64,000 bases of DNA from Clostridium sp. AWRP (GCF_004006395.2 NZ_CP029758.2:2976001-3040000); one strand, 5' to 3'; positions 1 through 8,953 are shown, counted from the stretch's first letter. A program made the numbers and translations. The notes: generated by a model not told the origin, from the letters alone.

Positions 1-7
1 TTTTCAT
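1..7 (-). CDS. Start of next gene of the ABC operon (partial)
   Basis: Only the start codon (5-7, minus strand) and a few bases of this gene lie in the window. It is preceded at ideal spacing by GGAGG (15-19) and begins 17 bases after the stop of the upstream permease gene. By operon logic it should be a second permease or the ATPase of the importer, but no protein sequence is visible. Confidence 0.5.
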
Positions 8-24
8 TTCTTTTCCTCCAAAAT

Positions 25-891
25 TTAATCTATGTTTTTAATAAGTTTAATTTTCACAAAAACAAATATCATTAAAATTCCACCTAAAACCATAGACAAT
101 GCACTAGCTAGTGAGGGATCAGAAGCTATATCATTAGATACAAGATTTGCAATAGTTATGGCAACTAGATTTTTATTAGAACCAACTAGAGCATAAGCAG
201 TTGCATAGGCACCTAGTGAATTTGCCAAAAGGATACATAAACTTCCAGCTAATGAAGGTAGTAATGTAGGTATTTCTATTTTAGTCCAAATAGTAAATTT
301 ACTTGCACCAAGCGTTGAAGCTGCCTCTATAATATCGTCGTTTATTGCATAAACAGCAGGATACATGAGCATTATTGATAAAGGAATTTGAAAGTATATA
401 TACACAAGAATTATCCCCATCCAAGAATATAAGTCAAATCCACTGTTGTATAAATTAATGCCTAGTTTGCTTTTAAAAAATATGGTAATCAACCCATTAG
501 CTCCAAGTAATACAATAAAAGCAAAGGCAAGAGGTACTCCGGAAAAGTTAGAAGTCATGTTCACAATAGAAACTAATCTTTCAGCAATATCCTTCTTTAA
601 CGATTTTAAGCATATTGCAGCACAAGTACCTATAATCAAACCGACTAATGATGAACAAATAGATACAGTTAACCCATTCGTTAAAGACTTTAAATAAAAT
701 TTACTTGTAAATACTTTTGTATAGTTAGAAAGTCCTATTCCACTATTTGTAATAAAGCTATTTATTAATACATAAATTCCAGGTATTATTTCAAATGATA
801 AAACTAAAATTATTAAAAATATGAAAGGAAGCCATAAAAGGCTTCTCCTTCTTATTTCATTTTTTATTGTGCTAATATATTTTGTTTCCAT
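25..891 (-). CDS. ABC transporter permease, spermidine/phosphonate-type
   Basis: Inner-membrane subunit of a binding-protein-dependent importer, 288 aa with about six hydrophobic segments (for example residues 16-44, 72-95, 118-140 and 155-180). The cytoplasmic EAA loop that docks the ATPase is seen at residues 189-210 (EAASTLGAS...). This organisation fits the family that moves polyamines, iron, thiamine or 2-aminoethylphosphonate. The start overlaps the 3' end of the binding-protein gene by 28 bases, so the two are translationally linked. The next gene starts just beyond the window edge. The solute is not shown by the sequence; an organophosphorus compound is inferred from the phosphatase-superfamily gene upstream. 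Confidence 0.85.
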   Translation of the reverse strand: METKYISTIKNEIRRRSLLWLPFIFLIILVLSFEIIPGIYVLINSFITNSGIGLSNYTKVFTSKFYLKSLTNGLTVSICSSLVGLIIGTCAAICLKSLKKDIAERLVSIVNMTSNFSGVPLAFAFIVLLGANGLITIFFKSKLGINLYNSGFDLYSWMGIILVYIYFQIPLSIMLMYPAVYAINDDIIEAASTLGASKFTIWTKIEIPTLLPSLAGSLCILLANSLGAYATAYALVGSNKNLVAITIANLVSNDIASDPSLASALSMVLGGILMIFVFVKIKLIKNID

Positions 892-1970
892 AAGTCCGGT
901 ATCTCCTTACATGTTTTATTCCACACAGTATAATCCTTTATAGTTTTTGCAGATTTATAATCACTATCTGGCAGCATTTGTTTTTTTACATCTTCAGGAA
1001 GATTAACTTTTCTAATAGGCCTTGCAAATCCCTTAGCCAAATTTATTTGACCTTGATCGCTAAATAAATAATCCTGGAAAGCTTTAGCTGCATTTGGATG
1101 AGGAGCATATTTGTTTATTATTGATACATAAGCACTCATAACTGTAGCATCAGTAGGAATTACAACTTCATAATCACCTGCTTGATCAATTTGTTTTTTA
1201 TAATTTAAAGCATTAAAATCCCACACAATACCAATTGGAATTTCTCCTTTTTGAAAATTACTTACTTTTTCATCAACATTGTTTAAATTGCCCATAGCAT
1301 TTAACTTCTTAAAAAAATCAATACCCGGCTGAATATTTTTTTCATCTCCACCATTTGCATATGCTGCCGCAAGTACAGCATTTTGTGATTCTGCAGCCTT
1401 CATTACATCTCCTACAGATATACATTTTTTATATTCAGGGTTTAAAAGCTCTTTAAAACTGTGGGGTACGTCTTTTACAAGCTTCTTGTTCACAAAAAAG
1501 GCTATAGTTCCTGTATAAGCACCTGTCCAATATCCATCTTTATCTTTAGCCCAGTCAGGGACATCATTCCAATATTTGTTTTTATAAGGTTGTACTATAT
1601 TTTGAGATTTAGCAATATCACCAAAAGTTATTCCCACATCACCTATGTCAGCTACTGGTTTATCTTTTTCAGCTTTGAATTTTGAAAGTTCTTCTACACT
1701 TGTCATGTCTGTATCTTGATGAATTATTCCATATTGATTTTCAACATTTTTAAAAATTTCGATATAGTTTGCCCAAGTATCAGGCATACCATAAGAAATA
1801 AGTTTTCCTTCTTTTTTTACAGCTTCTTTTGTAGGCCTGACTTGAAGCTGTGCATCATTACTATTTGTTTTTACAGCATCTCTTTTGGTTCCGCATCCTG
1901 CAAGTGTAGATGTAAATATTGATGTAACAATTAAACTTAATATTATGGCTCTTTTAGAATTTTTAAACAT
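864..1970 (-). CDS. ABC transporter substrate-binding lipoprotein
   Basis: Extracytoplasmic solute-binding protein, 368 aa. A hydrophobic signal with lipobox TLAGC places the lipidated cysteine at residue 26. The rest resembles family 1 / FbpA-like binding proteins, with motifs such as WTGAYTGTIAFFVN and a C-terminal PHPNAAKAFQDYLFSDQGQ stretch typical of iron, polyamine or phosphonate binding proteins. It lies between the hydrolase gene (28-base gap) and the permease gene (28-base overlap). Ligand unknown; a phosphonate or phosphate ester is a guess from context. Confidence 0.85.
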   Translation of the reverse strand: MFKNSKRAIILSLIVTSIFTSTLAGCGTKRDAVKTNSNDAQLQVRPTKEAVKKEGKLISYGMPDTWANYIEIFKNVENQYGIIHQDTDMTSVEELSKFKAEKDKPVADIGDVGITFGDIAKSQNIVQPYKNKYWNDVPDWAKDKDGYWTGAYTGTIAFFVNKKLVKDVPHSFKELLNPEYKKCISVGDVMKAAESQNAVLAAAYANGGDEKNIQPGIDFFKKLNAMGNLNNVDEKVSNFQKGEIPIGIVWDFNALNYKKQIDQAGDYEVVIPTDATVMSAYVSIINKYAPHPNAAKAFQDYLFSDQGQINLAKGFARPIRKVNLPEDVKKQMLPDSDYKSAKTIKDYTVWNKTCKEIPDLWKQNILAQ

Positions 1971-1998
1971 ATCTTCGCTCCTTTAAACTTTTGTATTA

Positions 1999-2796
1999 TT
2001 ACTTAAATTTAAATTTCATATAGGGTGACGGATCTATTTTAAGTATTTCACATATTAGCGGTGCGACTATAAGCTGTGAGTATTCTTCTTTTTCAAAATC
2101 TACACTGTTGTCAAATATGAATAAGGGTAAGTTTCTAAGCAAATCAACATTGCCACCATGATTTCCTAATTCACTCATTCCATGATCAGAAGTTATTATT
2201 ATTGAATAGTCATCTTTTAACCATAATGGTATTAAATTGGCTAGAATGCTGTCCATTTCAACCAACTTTGATTCATATTCTCTAGAACTAGAACCATACC
2301 TATGTCCAACAAAATCCAATCCCATAGGATGAATCACCAACAAGTCTGGGCAATATGTATTTCTTAAATATTCTCCGTCTAGAAATAAATGAGTATCAGG
2401 ATAACTGTCATCAAAATAATAAATACCATGTTGAATATTCAAATCATCATCATGAAGTTGCCTATGACGGATATTATTAAAGGGACTTATATTATACAAT
2501 TCACTTATCCAGCTATAAGCTGCAGCTCCTGTAGATAAATTACTTTTTCTAGCTAAAGAAAAAATATTCTCCATATTTGAATTGCGTGTAATATTATTAG
2601 ATGTTATACCATGTTCACACACAGGTGTACCAGTAAATATAGTTTCATAACAAGGCCTAGAAAGACTGGGAAGTTCACCTCTTATATTTACATATTTAGC
2701 TTTTTTGTATTCAACCATATGCCATAAATATCCCATATGATCTTTTGCACCTTTTCTCGTAAGTCCATCTAGTAGTATAAATATTAACTTTTTCAT
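1999..2796 (-). CDS. Alkaline-phosphatase-superfamily phosphodiesterase/phosphonate hydrolase-like protein
   Basis: A 265-aa type I phosphodiesterase/nucleotide pyrophosphatase-like metalloenzyme. Likely metal ligands are visible: D10 in LLDG, D161 and H165 in GLDFVGHRYG, D204-H205 in SDHGM and H213 in GNHGG. The nucleophile should be a Ser/Thr in SLSRPCYETIFTG (residues 44-56). No signal peptide, so it probably acts in the cytosol on the imported solute. It is the first gene of the operon, upstream of the binding protein and permease. Family members cleave phosphodiesters, pyrophosphates or phosphonoacetate; the actual substrate is not determined. Confidence 0.8.
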   Translation of the reverse strand: MKKLIFILLDGLTRKGAKDHMGYLWHMVEYKKAKYVNIRGELPSLSRPCYETIFTGTPVCEHGITSNNITRNSNMENIFSLARKSNLSTGAAAYSWISELYNISPFNNIRHRQLHDDDLNIQHGIYYFDDSYPDTHLFLDGEYLRNTYCPDLLVIHPMGLDFVGHRYGSSSREYESKLVEMDSILANLIPLWLKDDYSIIITSDHGMSELGNHGGNVDLLRNLPLFIFDNSVDFEKEEYSQLIVAPLICEILKIDPSPYMKFKFK

Positions 2797-2813
2797 ACAC
2801 TAATCTCCTTTCA

Positions 2814-2856
2814 AGTTGTCTACAACTAGAATTATGCACTTAGCTTGTTAAGACAA
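2814..2856 (-). promoter_or_regulatory. Two GntR/HutC-like palindromic operators upstream of the ABC operon
   Basis: A perfect 14-bp palindrome (AGTTGT-AG-ACAACT, 2814-2827) lies just upstream of the first gene's ribosome site. A second TTGT-N4-ACAA palindrome (2845-2856) is centred 30 bp further upstream, where a -35 box would fall. Similar dyads are bound by HutC-subfamily GntR regulators, several of which control phosphonate or amino-sugar uptake. No regulator gene is visible nearby, so the binding protein is unknown. Confidence 0.45.
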
Positions 2857-2956
2857 CTTTACAAATAAGTTAATTCCATGTAAATCAATTCAATTCCGCA
2901 CAATTCAACATAAATTATTTTTATAAGCGAAAATTTATTCAGATAATGAAAAATGA

Positions 2957-2986
2957 CATAATCAAATAAAACTTTACTTGATTATG
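2957..2986 (-). terminator. Hairpin terminator downstream of histidine phosphatase gene
   Basis: Inverted repeat of about 11 bp (CATAATCAAAT / ACTTGATTATG) 15 bases after the stop of the minus-strand gene at 3002. It is followed on that strand by an AT-rich tract, consistent with a weak intrinsic terminator. Confidence 0.5.
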
Positions 2987-3001
2987 CCACTTTCAATTTT
3001 A

Positions 3002-3715
3002 TTATTCCAAGACACATTTCATAGTTTTACCTTTTTCACTATAACTAGTGTCATTTACAGATTCTACTTTAAAATTTCCATTTTCATATGTAATCTTGGA
3101 TATACTTGAATTATCCATATCTCGCACATTAAAATTCTTGTCCAAATAATCAATAATCAATCTAATTATTCCACCGTGAGCTACTACAAGTATATTTCCA
3201 CTCTCACCATCAGAATTTTCCATGCATATCCCTGTTAGTGTTTTCATAACTCTTTTTATTACTGTATCATAACACTCCGCTTCCTTTGTATCATCCAGAG
3301 CTGCACATGAATTGCAGTATTCTCTTTGGAAATCATACTTTTCTTCTGCTTCCTTAAAGGAACTTACATTAAGGTAGTTAAGTATATCCTTAAACATTAT
3401 ACTCTCAAGTTCTCCTTCGTATTTTCCAAAATACATTTCTCTTAGTCCTTCAAGTTCTTTTAACTGTAAATTTTCACTTGCCCTATTTTCCTTTATAACA
3501 ATTTTTGCGGTTTTCACTGCCCTACCCAAATCACTGCTGTAGGCTGCTTTAAATTTAACATTTCTAAGTCCAAGCCCTGTATTTACAGCTACCTCAATTC
3601 CTTCCCCAGTAAGAACTCCATCACACCATCCCTGAGTTCTATTAGCTTTGTTTAAAATGGTTTGTCCATGTCTCATTAAATATAAAGTAATTTTACTTTT
3701 ATTATTACTGCTCAT
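3002..3715 (-). CDS. Histidine phosphatase (phosphoglycerate mutase-like)
   Basis: A 237-aa member of the histidine phosphatase superfamily. The catalytic LYLMRHGQT motif (R15, H16) is at the N terminus, SSDLGRAVKTA follows, and the second catalytic histidine is in VVAHGG. A start at 3715 is preferred over an ATG four codons upstream because GGAGGAGA sits directly before it and overlaps that earlier ATG. Family members include cofactor-dependent PGM, CobC-type and broad-specificity phosphatases. Nothing here identifies the substrate. It stands alone between two oppositely regulated regions. Confidence 0.8.
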   Translation of the reverse strand: MSSNNKSKITLYLMRHGQTILNKANRTQGWCDGVLTGEGIEVAVNTGLGLRNVKFKAAYSSDLGRAVKTAKIVIKENRASENLQLKELEGLREMYFGKYEGELESIMFKDILNYLNVSSFKEAEEKYDFQREYCNSCAALDDTKEAECYDTVIKRVMKTLTGICMENSDGESGNILVVAHGGIIRLIIDYLDKNFNVRDMDNSSISKITYENGNFKVESVNDTSYSEKGKTMKCVLE

Positions 3716-3782
3716 TTTCTCCTCCATAATTATATCTGCACAATATATGCCATATTATGATTATTATAACTTATCTTTTAAA

Positions 3783-4724
3783 TCATTTCATTATTAAAAC
3801 TTTCAAATTGCGTTGAAGTAATTTATAGTCTTCTATAAAACTAATTGATTCTAGCTTTTTGTAGGTTGTTTCTGGCAATTCCTCTAATGGAGTTTTAGCA
3901 AGTATTTTTCTTGTCTCCCAATCATTAAATTCGGTAATATCCTTTATGCTAGTTATACATTTTTTATTTACAGGACAGATAATTTGACATCTCATACAAC
4001 CTATTAAGCAATTGTGCCACTCTGGTCTTAAGCTTTTTTTGAAATCTCCGCTATCTTCATTTTGAAGTGTAATACATTTGTTAGCATGTACTATAAATCT
4101 ATCCTCTGCTATTGCTCCTGTAGGACAATTTTTTAAACACAGATCACAATTTTTACATGTAGCCATAACGGTATATTTCATCCAGGAGTCATTTTCGCAA
4201 GGCATATCTGATACATATACTCCAAGCCAATAAAAGCTGCTTTCACCATTTATATAACAAATATTATTTCTCCCATATGTACCTAGTCCACTTTTTACTG
4301 CTAATGGCTTACATGGAATATTAACCTTAATTGCCTTAAAATTTTCATAGGAAAGTATCTTCTCAGCAATTTCAGTTATCTCAGATATTTTCTTATGTTT
4401 TTTCTCAAATTCACTGCTTGAATTTAATAAATACATTGGAGGCATAATTACAGCATACCTTTTTAAACCTAAAGTAAAATATACTCTTGCTGCTGGCTGT
4501 GGAACCGCTATAATAATAATTGATTTTGGTTTTAAAAAATCATCTGATACTTTATAATCAAACTTATTTAAATATTTTCCAATATTAACATTGATATCTT
4601 CATAAGTTTGTTTCATATTTTCTATGTCTAATCTTATTTCTTCCATATGTTTAAAGGAAATAACTTGTGCCTTAAAACCATATTCTTCAACCTTCTTTAT
4701 GAAATTATTTGCATAGTTTTTCAT
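3783..4724 (-). CDS. 4Fe-4S double-cluster protein, epoxyqueuosine reductase (QueG)-like
   Basis: A 313-aa cytosolic Fe-S protein. Ferredoxin-like ligands are C190, C193, C196 and C200 (CKNCDLCLKNCPTGAI); a second cluster can be formed by C217, C239, C243, C246 and C250. The AVKSGLGTYGRNNI stretch (142-155) matches the conserved QueG segment. QueG performs the last step of queuosine synthesis and uses cobalamin. Many clostridial homologues are divergent and annotated only as 4Fe-4S double-cluster proteins, so QueG activity is uncertain. Transcribed divergently from the CGNR regulator gene across a 129-bp gap, which may regulate both. Confidence 0.75.
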   Translation of the reverse strand: MKNYANNFIKKVEEYGFKAQVISFKHMEEIRLDIENMKQTYEDINVNIGKYLNKFDYKVSDDFLKPKSIIIIAVPQPAARVYFTLGLKRYAVIMPPMYLLNSSSEFEKKHKKISEITEIAEKILSYENFKAIKVNIPCKPLAVKSGLGTYGRNNICYINGESSFYWLGVYVSDMPCENDSWMKYTVMATCKNCDLCLKNCPTGAIAEDRFIVHANKCITLQNEDSGDFKKSLRPEWHNCLIGCMRCQIICPVNKKCITSIKDITEFNDWETRKILAKTPLEELPETTYKKLESISFIEDYKLLQRNLKVLIMK

Positions 4725-4853
4725 TTACCCGCACCCCTCTTTTTAATATATATAGTGTAACTATCAATTTTACATAATACAGTTACATTGGTATAATTAA
4801 ATAATAACATCGGCCTAAGTAACGGTCAATATATATAATGGAGGTTACATAAA

Positions 4854-5396
4854 ATGGAGTTCTTATGTATGGATTTTATCAATAGTCAATGGTACAAAAC
4901 TCACAAAATTTTTAAGGATCCTCTAAAGGATGAAAATTGGCTGAAAGATTTTTGTGCAAAATGGAATTTATCAGCTGCTCATATACCTGATAAAGAAATG
5001 GTTAATAAATTATTAGAACTTAGAGATTTTTTAAGTTACGTCATAAATAAACTATGTATAAAAAAAACATTAGATTTAAAAGACATAAATAAAATAAATG
5101 ATTATCTTAAAGCTTCTTCATTTTATAAGGTATTAGAAAAAAATGAAGATAGATTTTGCATAAAAACTGTTCCTGTTAAATCCAATTCAGATCTAATCAT
5201 ATTTGAAATAATTTCTTCTTTTGCTCAAATGATTTCAAAATACGATATAGACAGAATTAAACTTTGTGAAAATCCTGACTGTAGATGGGTTTTTTATGAT
5301 GAAAGTAAAAGTCATACACGAAAATGGTGTGACAATACCTGCGCAACTCTTATAAAAGTTCGCAGATTTAGAGAAAACAGAAAGCAAAAAAAATGA
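4854..5396 (+). CDS. CGNR zinc-finger (ABATE-domain) putative regulator
   Basis: A 180-aa protein with an N-terminal ABATE-like helical region and a C-terminal CGNR-type zinc ribbon. Ligands C138, C143, C159 and C163 are spaced as in C-x4-C-x15-C-x3-C, followed by a basic tail (KVRRFRENRKQKK). The family's CGNR residues are replaced by CATL here, a divergent version. CGNR proteins are thought to bind DNA, often as stress-response regulators. The ribosome site is GGAGG ahead of the ATG. The stop codon lies inside the first arm of the downstream terminator. Confidence 0.75.
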   Translation: MEFLCMDFINSQWYKTHKIFKDPLKDENWLKDFCAKWNLSAAHIPDKEMVNKLLELRDFLSYVINKLCIKKTLDLKDINKINDYLKASSFYKVLEKNEDRFCIKTVPVKSNSDLIIFEIISSFAQMISKYDIDRIKLCENPDCRWVFYDESKSHTRKWCDNTCATLIKVRRFRENRKQKK

Positions 5397-5432
5397 CATG
5401 ATCAAAGCTCAATTTGATCATGCCATTTTTTT
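5387..5432. terminator. Bidirectional terminator between convergent genes
   Basis: Near-perfect inverted repeat of about 20 bp (GACATGATCAAA ... TTTGATCATGCC, with A and T tracts outside), loop of 6 bases. It lies between the CGNR gene (+) and the ferredoxin-nitroreductase gene (-) and would act in both directions. Confidence 0.8.
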
Positions 5433-5434
5433 GT

Positions 5435-6232
5435 TTATATAAATGCAACATCCAATTTATCACGATCTACTAACCTTTTATACTTGTATTTAGGATATCC
5501 AACCATAAGTGCACCTGTTATTACTTTATCTTTGGAAATATTGAATAAATCTAATAATGGAGCATGATTTGAAAATGCACAAAATTCAAATAATCCCGCC
5601 CAGCAAGAACCTAATCCTAATGTAGGTGCAAATAATTCAACATAGGATAATGCAGAAATACTATTTTCTCTTCCATTTTTAAAATCCTTTGGAGCAGTTG
5701 CTAATATAATATTAGGAGCATCACGTAAAATTGAATCTATGCCATTTTTTCTATAATTATTTATATGTCTTGAAAAACTCCAATGAAGTTCAATATTATC
5801 TTCCATCCACTTAACTATTATTTCAGTAGATTTTTCTAATATTTTTTTATCTTTTACGATAATATAAGATACTCCTTGTGAGTTGCTAGCAGTAGGAGCA
5901 AAACGTGCAATATTAACTAGTTTTAACAACTCTTCATAAGGCACAGGTATATTTTTGTAACATCTTATTGACCTTCGGGATCTCAGAAAATATTCAGCAG
6001 TTTTTGAATCTAAGCCTTTAAACTCTTTTATATCTACTTGATTACATAGTGGAGTTTTAACATTATCAAGTGCACCATAAGGACATACAGCAGAACATTG
6101 TCCACAAGCAATACAAGAATTTTTATTAGCTTCAGGCCCATCTTCTTTCATATATAAAGCTGTAGTAGGACAAACTTTTGTACACGCTCCACATTTTATA
6201 CATAATGATTTATCTACTTTAATTAAATCCAT
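5435..6232 (-). CDS. Ferredoxin-nitroreductase fusion protein
   Basis: A 265-aa cytosolic protein. Two 4Fe-4S clusters sit at the N terminus (C11, C14, C17, C21 and C40, C43, C46, C50) and an FMN-binding nitroreductase domain starts near residue 80 (RSRRSIRCYKNIPVP; FAPTASNSQG). The fusion lets reduced ferredoxin drive FMN-dependent two-electron reductions, such as of nitro compounds, quinones or enones. It starts 13 bases after the stop of the upstream flavin reductase gene, forming a two-gene operon. A divergent HxlR regulator suggests induction by electrophiles or redox stress. Substrate not shown. Confidence 0.85.
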   Translation of the reverse strand: MDLIKVDKSLCIKCGACTKVCPTTALYMKEDGPEANKNSCIACGQCSAVCPYGALDNVKTPLCNQVDIKEFKGLDSKTAEYFLRSRRSIRCYKNIPVPYEELLKLVNIARFAPTASNSQGVSYIIVKDKKILEKSTEIIVKWMEDNIELHWSFSRHINNYRKNGIDSILRDAPNIILATAPKDFKNGRENSISALSYVELFAPTLGLGSCWAGLFEFCAFSNHAPLLDLFNISKDKVITGALMVGYPKYKYKRLVDRDKLDVAFI

Positions 6233-6245
6233 TAATATTCACCTC

Positions 6246-6893
6246 TTAAATTTTGTGTTTCACAAATTCAATTCCTATATCAAATGCTTTAGCACAATCT
6301 TTGGGAAATACTTCTTTATGCCTTTTGAGCTTTTTTTCATAATCAAACATATCTGAAACTACCTTTGAATAATCATTAAATTGGTAAGTATCAGTACAAT
6401 ACAATGTTTTGCATTTTCTAAAGAATTTTTTAAATAGCATTTCGTTAGATTCAAGATATTTATCTAAACATATATTTTTCATTTTCTCTTCAGATATGTT
6501 CATTGTATATATTAATGCTGCAGGAATATTTCTAGGCAGAAGTGTAGGATGATTAGTATACTCTATCAACGGAAAAAATAGTCTTTCCATAAATGATCTT
6601 GTTTCACCCGTAACATTACCCAAATATATAGGCGAACCTAAAACCACTGCATCTGCTGTATCCAGCTTTTTTAGCACAGGAGAAAGATCATCTACCATGG
6701 CACATTTACCGTAACTTTTACCTTCTTTTAATTTACATGCAAAACAACTAGCACAACCTTTAAAGTTTAAATCATACAGATGAATAATTTCTGTTTCAGC
6801 CCCTTGAGAAGCGGCTCCTTCAAGAACCTTATTTAATAAAGTTGCTGTATTATGATTTTTTCTAGGACTTCCATTAATAGCTATTACTCTCAT
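6246..6893 (-). CDS. NADPH-dependent FMN reductase/flavodoxin-family protein
   Basis: A 215-aa protein of the flavodoxin-like fold. The FMN phosphate-binding loop NGSPRKNHNTATLL is at residues 7-20, and VLGSPIYLGNVTGETRSFMERL matches the flavin isoalloxazine site. Four cysteines (C47, C50, C53, C64) form the C-x2-C-x2-C cluster of the iron-sulfur flavoprotein subgroup. First gene of a two-gene operon with the ferredoxin-nitroreductase, and divergent from an HxlR-type gene. Likely moves electrons between NAD(P)H or ferredoxin and small acceptors. Confidence 0.8.
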   Translation of the reverse strand: MRVIAINGSPRKNHNTATLLNKVLEGAASQGAETEIIHLYDLNFKGCASCFACKLKEGKSYGKCAMVDDLSPVLKKLDTADAVVLGSPIYLGNVTGETRSFMERLFFPLIEYTNHPTLLPRNIPAALIYTMNISEEKMKNICLDKYLESNEMLFKKFFRKCKTLYCTDTYQFNDYSKVVSDMFDYEKKLKRHKEVFPKDCAKAFDIGIEFVKHKI

Positions 6894-7020
6894 ATCACAA
6901 TCCTCCTTGTCATATAATAAGTTTGCATAGTTTCTAATTCAATAAAATTTCATATTTCTGTTGTAATTTCAAATTAATGTTGTAAAATACTTTACAAGAG
7001 ATATTATATACTGTACTATC

Positions 7021-7075
7021 ATTTTATGGAAGTAGGTACTTTTAAGTAATATAGTACCCATTTGTATACTTATAA
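7021..7075. promoter_or_regulatory. Divergent control region with GTACT repeats
   Basis: The 274-bp gap between the flavin reductase operon (-) and the HxlR gene (+) holds repeated GTACT/AGTAC boxes, for example GTACTTTTAAGTAATATAGTAC near 7036-7057 in two halves. Such half-sites fit a small winged-helix dimer such as HxlR. Assignment is by position only. Confidence 0.35.
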
Positions 7076-7167
7076 TAACTAATTATTATAATGAAGAGAG
7101 GTGAATATTAGTGATGACAATATACTAAAGCTCTGTAAGTTATATGTCCCATCGCTAAATATAGCAA

Positions 7168-7503
7168 ATGTTGAAATTTAAAGGTAATGAATACAGCTGT
7201 TCCATGGAATTAACTTTAGACATCATAGGCGGCAAATGGAAGCCTCTTATTATATGGCACTTAGGTGAAAATACTCTGAGATTCAATGAGTTAAAGAGGG
7301 CCTTGCCAAATATTACTCAAAAAATGCTTACTCAGCAGCTTAGAGCATTGGAGGAAGATCAATTAGTGAATAGATTTGTCTATGCTGAGGTTCCTCCTAA
7401 AGTAGAATATTCTCTTACAGAAAAGGGTAAAACCCTTTTACCTGTTTTATCAACTTTATGTAAGTGGGCAATTGAATATTCTAATTCAATGACATCAAGT
7501 TAA
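7168..7503 (+). CDS. HxlR-family winged-helix transcriptional regulator
   Basis: A 111-aa HxlR/DUF24 protein. The canonical N terminus YSCSMELTLDIIGGKWKPLI begins at residue 9 and contains the redox- or aldehyde-sensing cysteine conserved in HypR/QorR/HxlR. A helix-turn-helix (LRFNELKRALPNITQKMLTQQLR) and C-terminal wing follow. The divergent flavin reductase and nitroreductase operon is its likely target, suggesting a sensor of electrophiles such as quinones or aldehydes. The start at 7168 lacks a clear ribosome site. A good GAGAGGTG site lies about 65 bases upstream but serves only a four-codon frame. Confidence 0.85.
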   Translation: MLKFKGNEYSCSMELTLDIIGGKWKPLIIWHLGENTLRFNELKRALPNITQKMLTQQLRALEEDQLVNRFVYAEVPPKVEYSLTEKGKTLLPVLSTLCKWAIEYSNSMTSS

Positions 7504-7565
7504 GAAAACGAAGTGACTGTAAGCAAAGTTGAATGTTTCTATTCATCAAATTTGATATTTAATAT

Positions 7566-8876
7566 TTATTTGCTTGCCCACTTCTCTAAAAATTTGACTG
7601 TCTCATTCCACGAGTCCATATTTGCCTGTGCCCAACTTTCTACATCATATGGATATTTCTCTGATGGATATATTGACTGAAAAGGCACTGTCAACATATG
7701 ACCTGACTTTGCAAAGGTAATGTGCTTATATTCATGTTTAAAATGTGATTTTTCAAATATACTGCAAGCCGTTTCTGAATGCATTTTTGAAGGCCATATT
7801 TCATCTGCTGCTGATGATATCATTAAAACAGATCCATTTATCTTGTCCAATGCAATAGTAGCCTTGTCCCTATCGCCTTCTTCAATTAGTTTTTTATACA
7901 TCCATGCCAGTGCTCCTTTTTCTTTTTTCATCATTTTTATTATCAATCGCAGTATAATATGGAAACTAAATTTTAGATAAGGTATTTCGCGACCTCTATA
8001 CATCCATGAAGAATGATGAGAGGGAAGTTTTCCATTCTTAATCCCCTCATATACGTAGCAACTTGGAGTATTTGCAATAACACAGGTGATATCTTTAAAC
8101 ATAGATGCTGCAAGGAGCACCAGTTCACCACCCTTAGATCTTCCATATATAGCTATCTTGTTTTCGTCAACAGTATCCTGCCTCTTTAGCCACTTTACTG
8201 CATTTTCAACGTACTCAAGTGGTATCATGTTAAGATCCTCTGGTATTCCTTCAAGTCCAAAATAGCAAACCGCTAATGCAGAATATCCTCTCATGGCAAA
8301 TAGTTCAGCAATTGCCTGTGCTTTTTCAATTCTACCATCACTTCCACTTAAAACAATTATTGCAGGGTGTTTTATATTATCTTTATAAGTAAAATATCTT
8401 GCTAAGAGATTTTTTTCTACTATATCAATACTTTCGATTGTGTCATCACAGTAAACCTTTGTATGTTCCTTTGATGCAATTATTTTTCCATTTTTCTCTA
8501 CTGTAAATGTAATTTTGTACTTTCTATTTTCATTTATATTACTTAACTTTTGTATTAACTTGCTCTTACGGATCTGCCTTGGCCTCATAGAATAAAATAA
8601 TCCCATTTTATCACAATTGCTATAAGTTCCATCAACTGGCACTGCATTTTTCAAATCAATATTTCCACATTCATCTGTTTCAAAGACCGCATAAGATTCC
8701 CACAATGTATTATCACCTATCTCAAGTATAGAAGTGTTAATGCAGTAATAATCGCTGCTTACCGCACGAATTGTAACTTTTTCATTTTTTGAAAGACCAT
8801 TTATTTCTATATCAACTGACTCATCCGCTCTTGATACTTCTGGTGTTATTTTTATTGTACAATTATCATTATTCAT
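7566..8876 (-). CDS. Acyl-CoA thioesterase / BAAT C-terminal-domain hydrolase
   Basis: A 436-aa two-domain protein. Residues 1-140 form the immunoglobulin-like N-terminal domain of the acyl-CoA thioesterase/bile-acid-CoA:amino-acid acyltransferase family. The rest is an alpha/beta-hydrolase with nucleophile S247 in YGRSKGGEL, an acid in SSAADEIWPS and histidine in SGHML. Family members cleave or transfer acyl groups from CoA thioesters. Clostridial homologues are often found near stress or resistance genes. No signal peptide. Not in an operon; ktrA lies upstream on the same strand after a 77-base gap. Confidence 0.8.
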   Translation of the reverse strand: MNNDNCTIKITPEVSRADESVDIEINGLSKNEKVTIRAVSSDYYCINTSILEIGDNTLWESYAVFETDECGNIDLKNAVPVDGTYSNCDKMGLFYSMRPRQIRKSKLIQKLSNINENRKYKITFTVEKNGKIIASKEHTKVYCDDTIESIDIVEKNLLARYFTYKDNIKHPAIIVLSGSDGRIEKAQAIAELFAMRGYSALAVCYFGLEGIPEDLNMIPLEYVENAVKWLKRQDTVDENKIAIYGRSKGGELVLLAASMFKDITCVIANTPSCYVYEGIKNGKLPSHHSSWMYRGREIPYLKFSFHIILRLIIKMMKKEKGALAWMYKKLIEEGDRDKATIALDKINGSVLMISSAADEIWPSKMHSETACSIFEKSHFKHEYKHITFAKSGHMLTVPFQSIYPSEKYPYDVESWAQANMDSWNETVKFLEKWASK

Positions 8877-8953
8877 AAATTCTCCTCTACCTTCTATCAG
8901 AATCTGCTATTTCTCCATAACATGTCCAGTTAGAACCATCATAAGCAGCTAAT

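Noticed and set aside
446..697. 83-codon plus-strand frame
   Set aside because: Antisense to the ABC permease, no start signals.
8880..8950. Short minus-strand stretch reading like a protein fragment (AAYDGSNWTCYGE)
   Set aside because: Only about 22 codons with no start or family support; could be a gene remnant but too short to claim.
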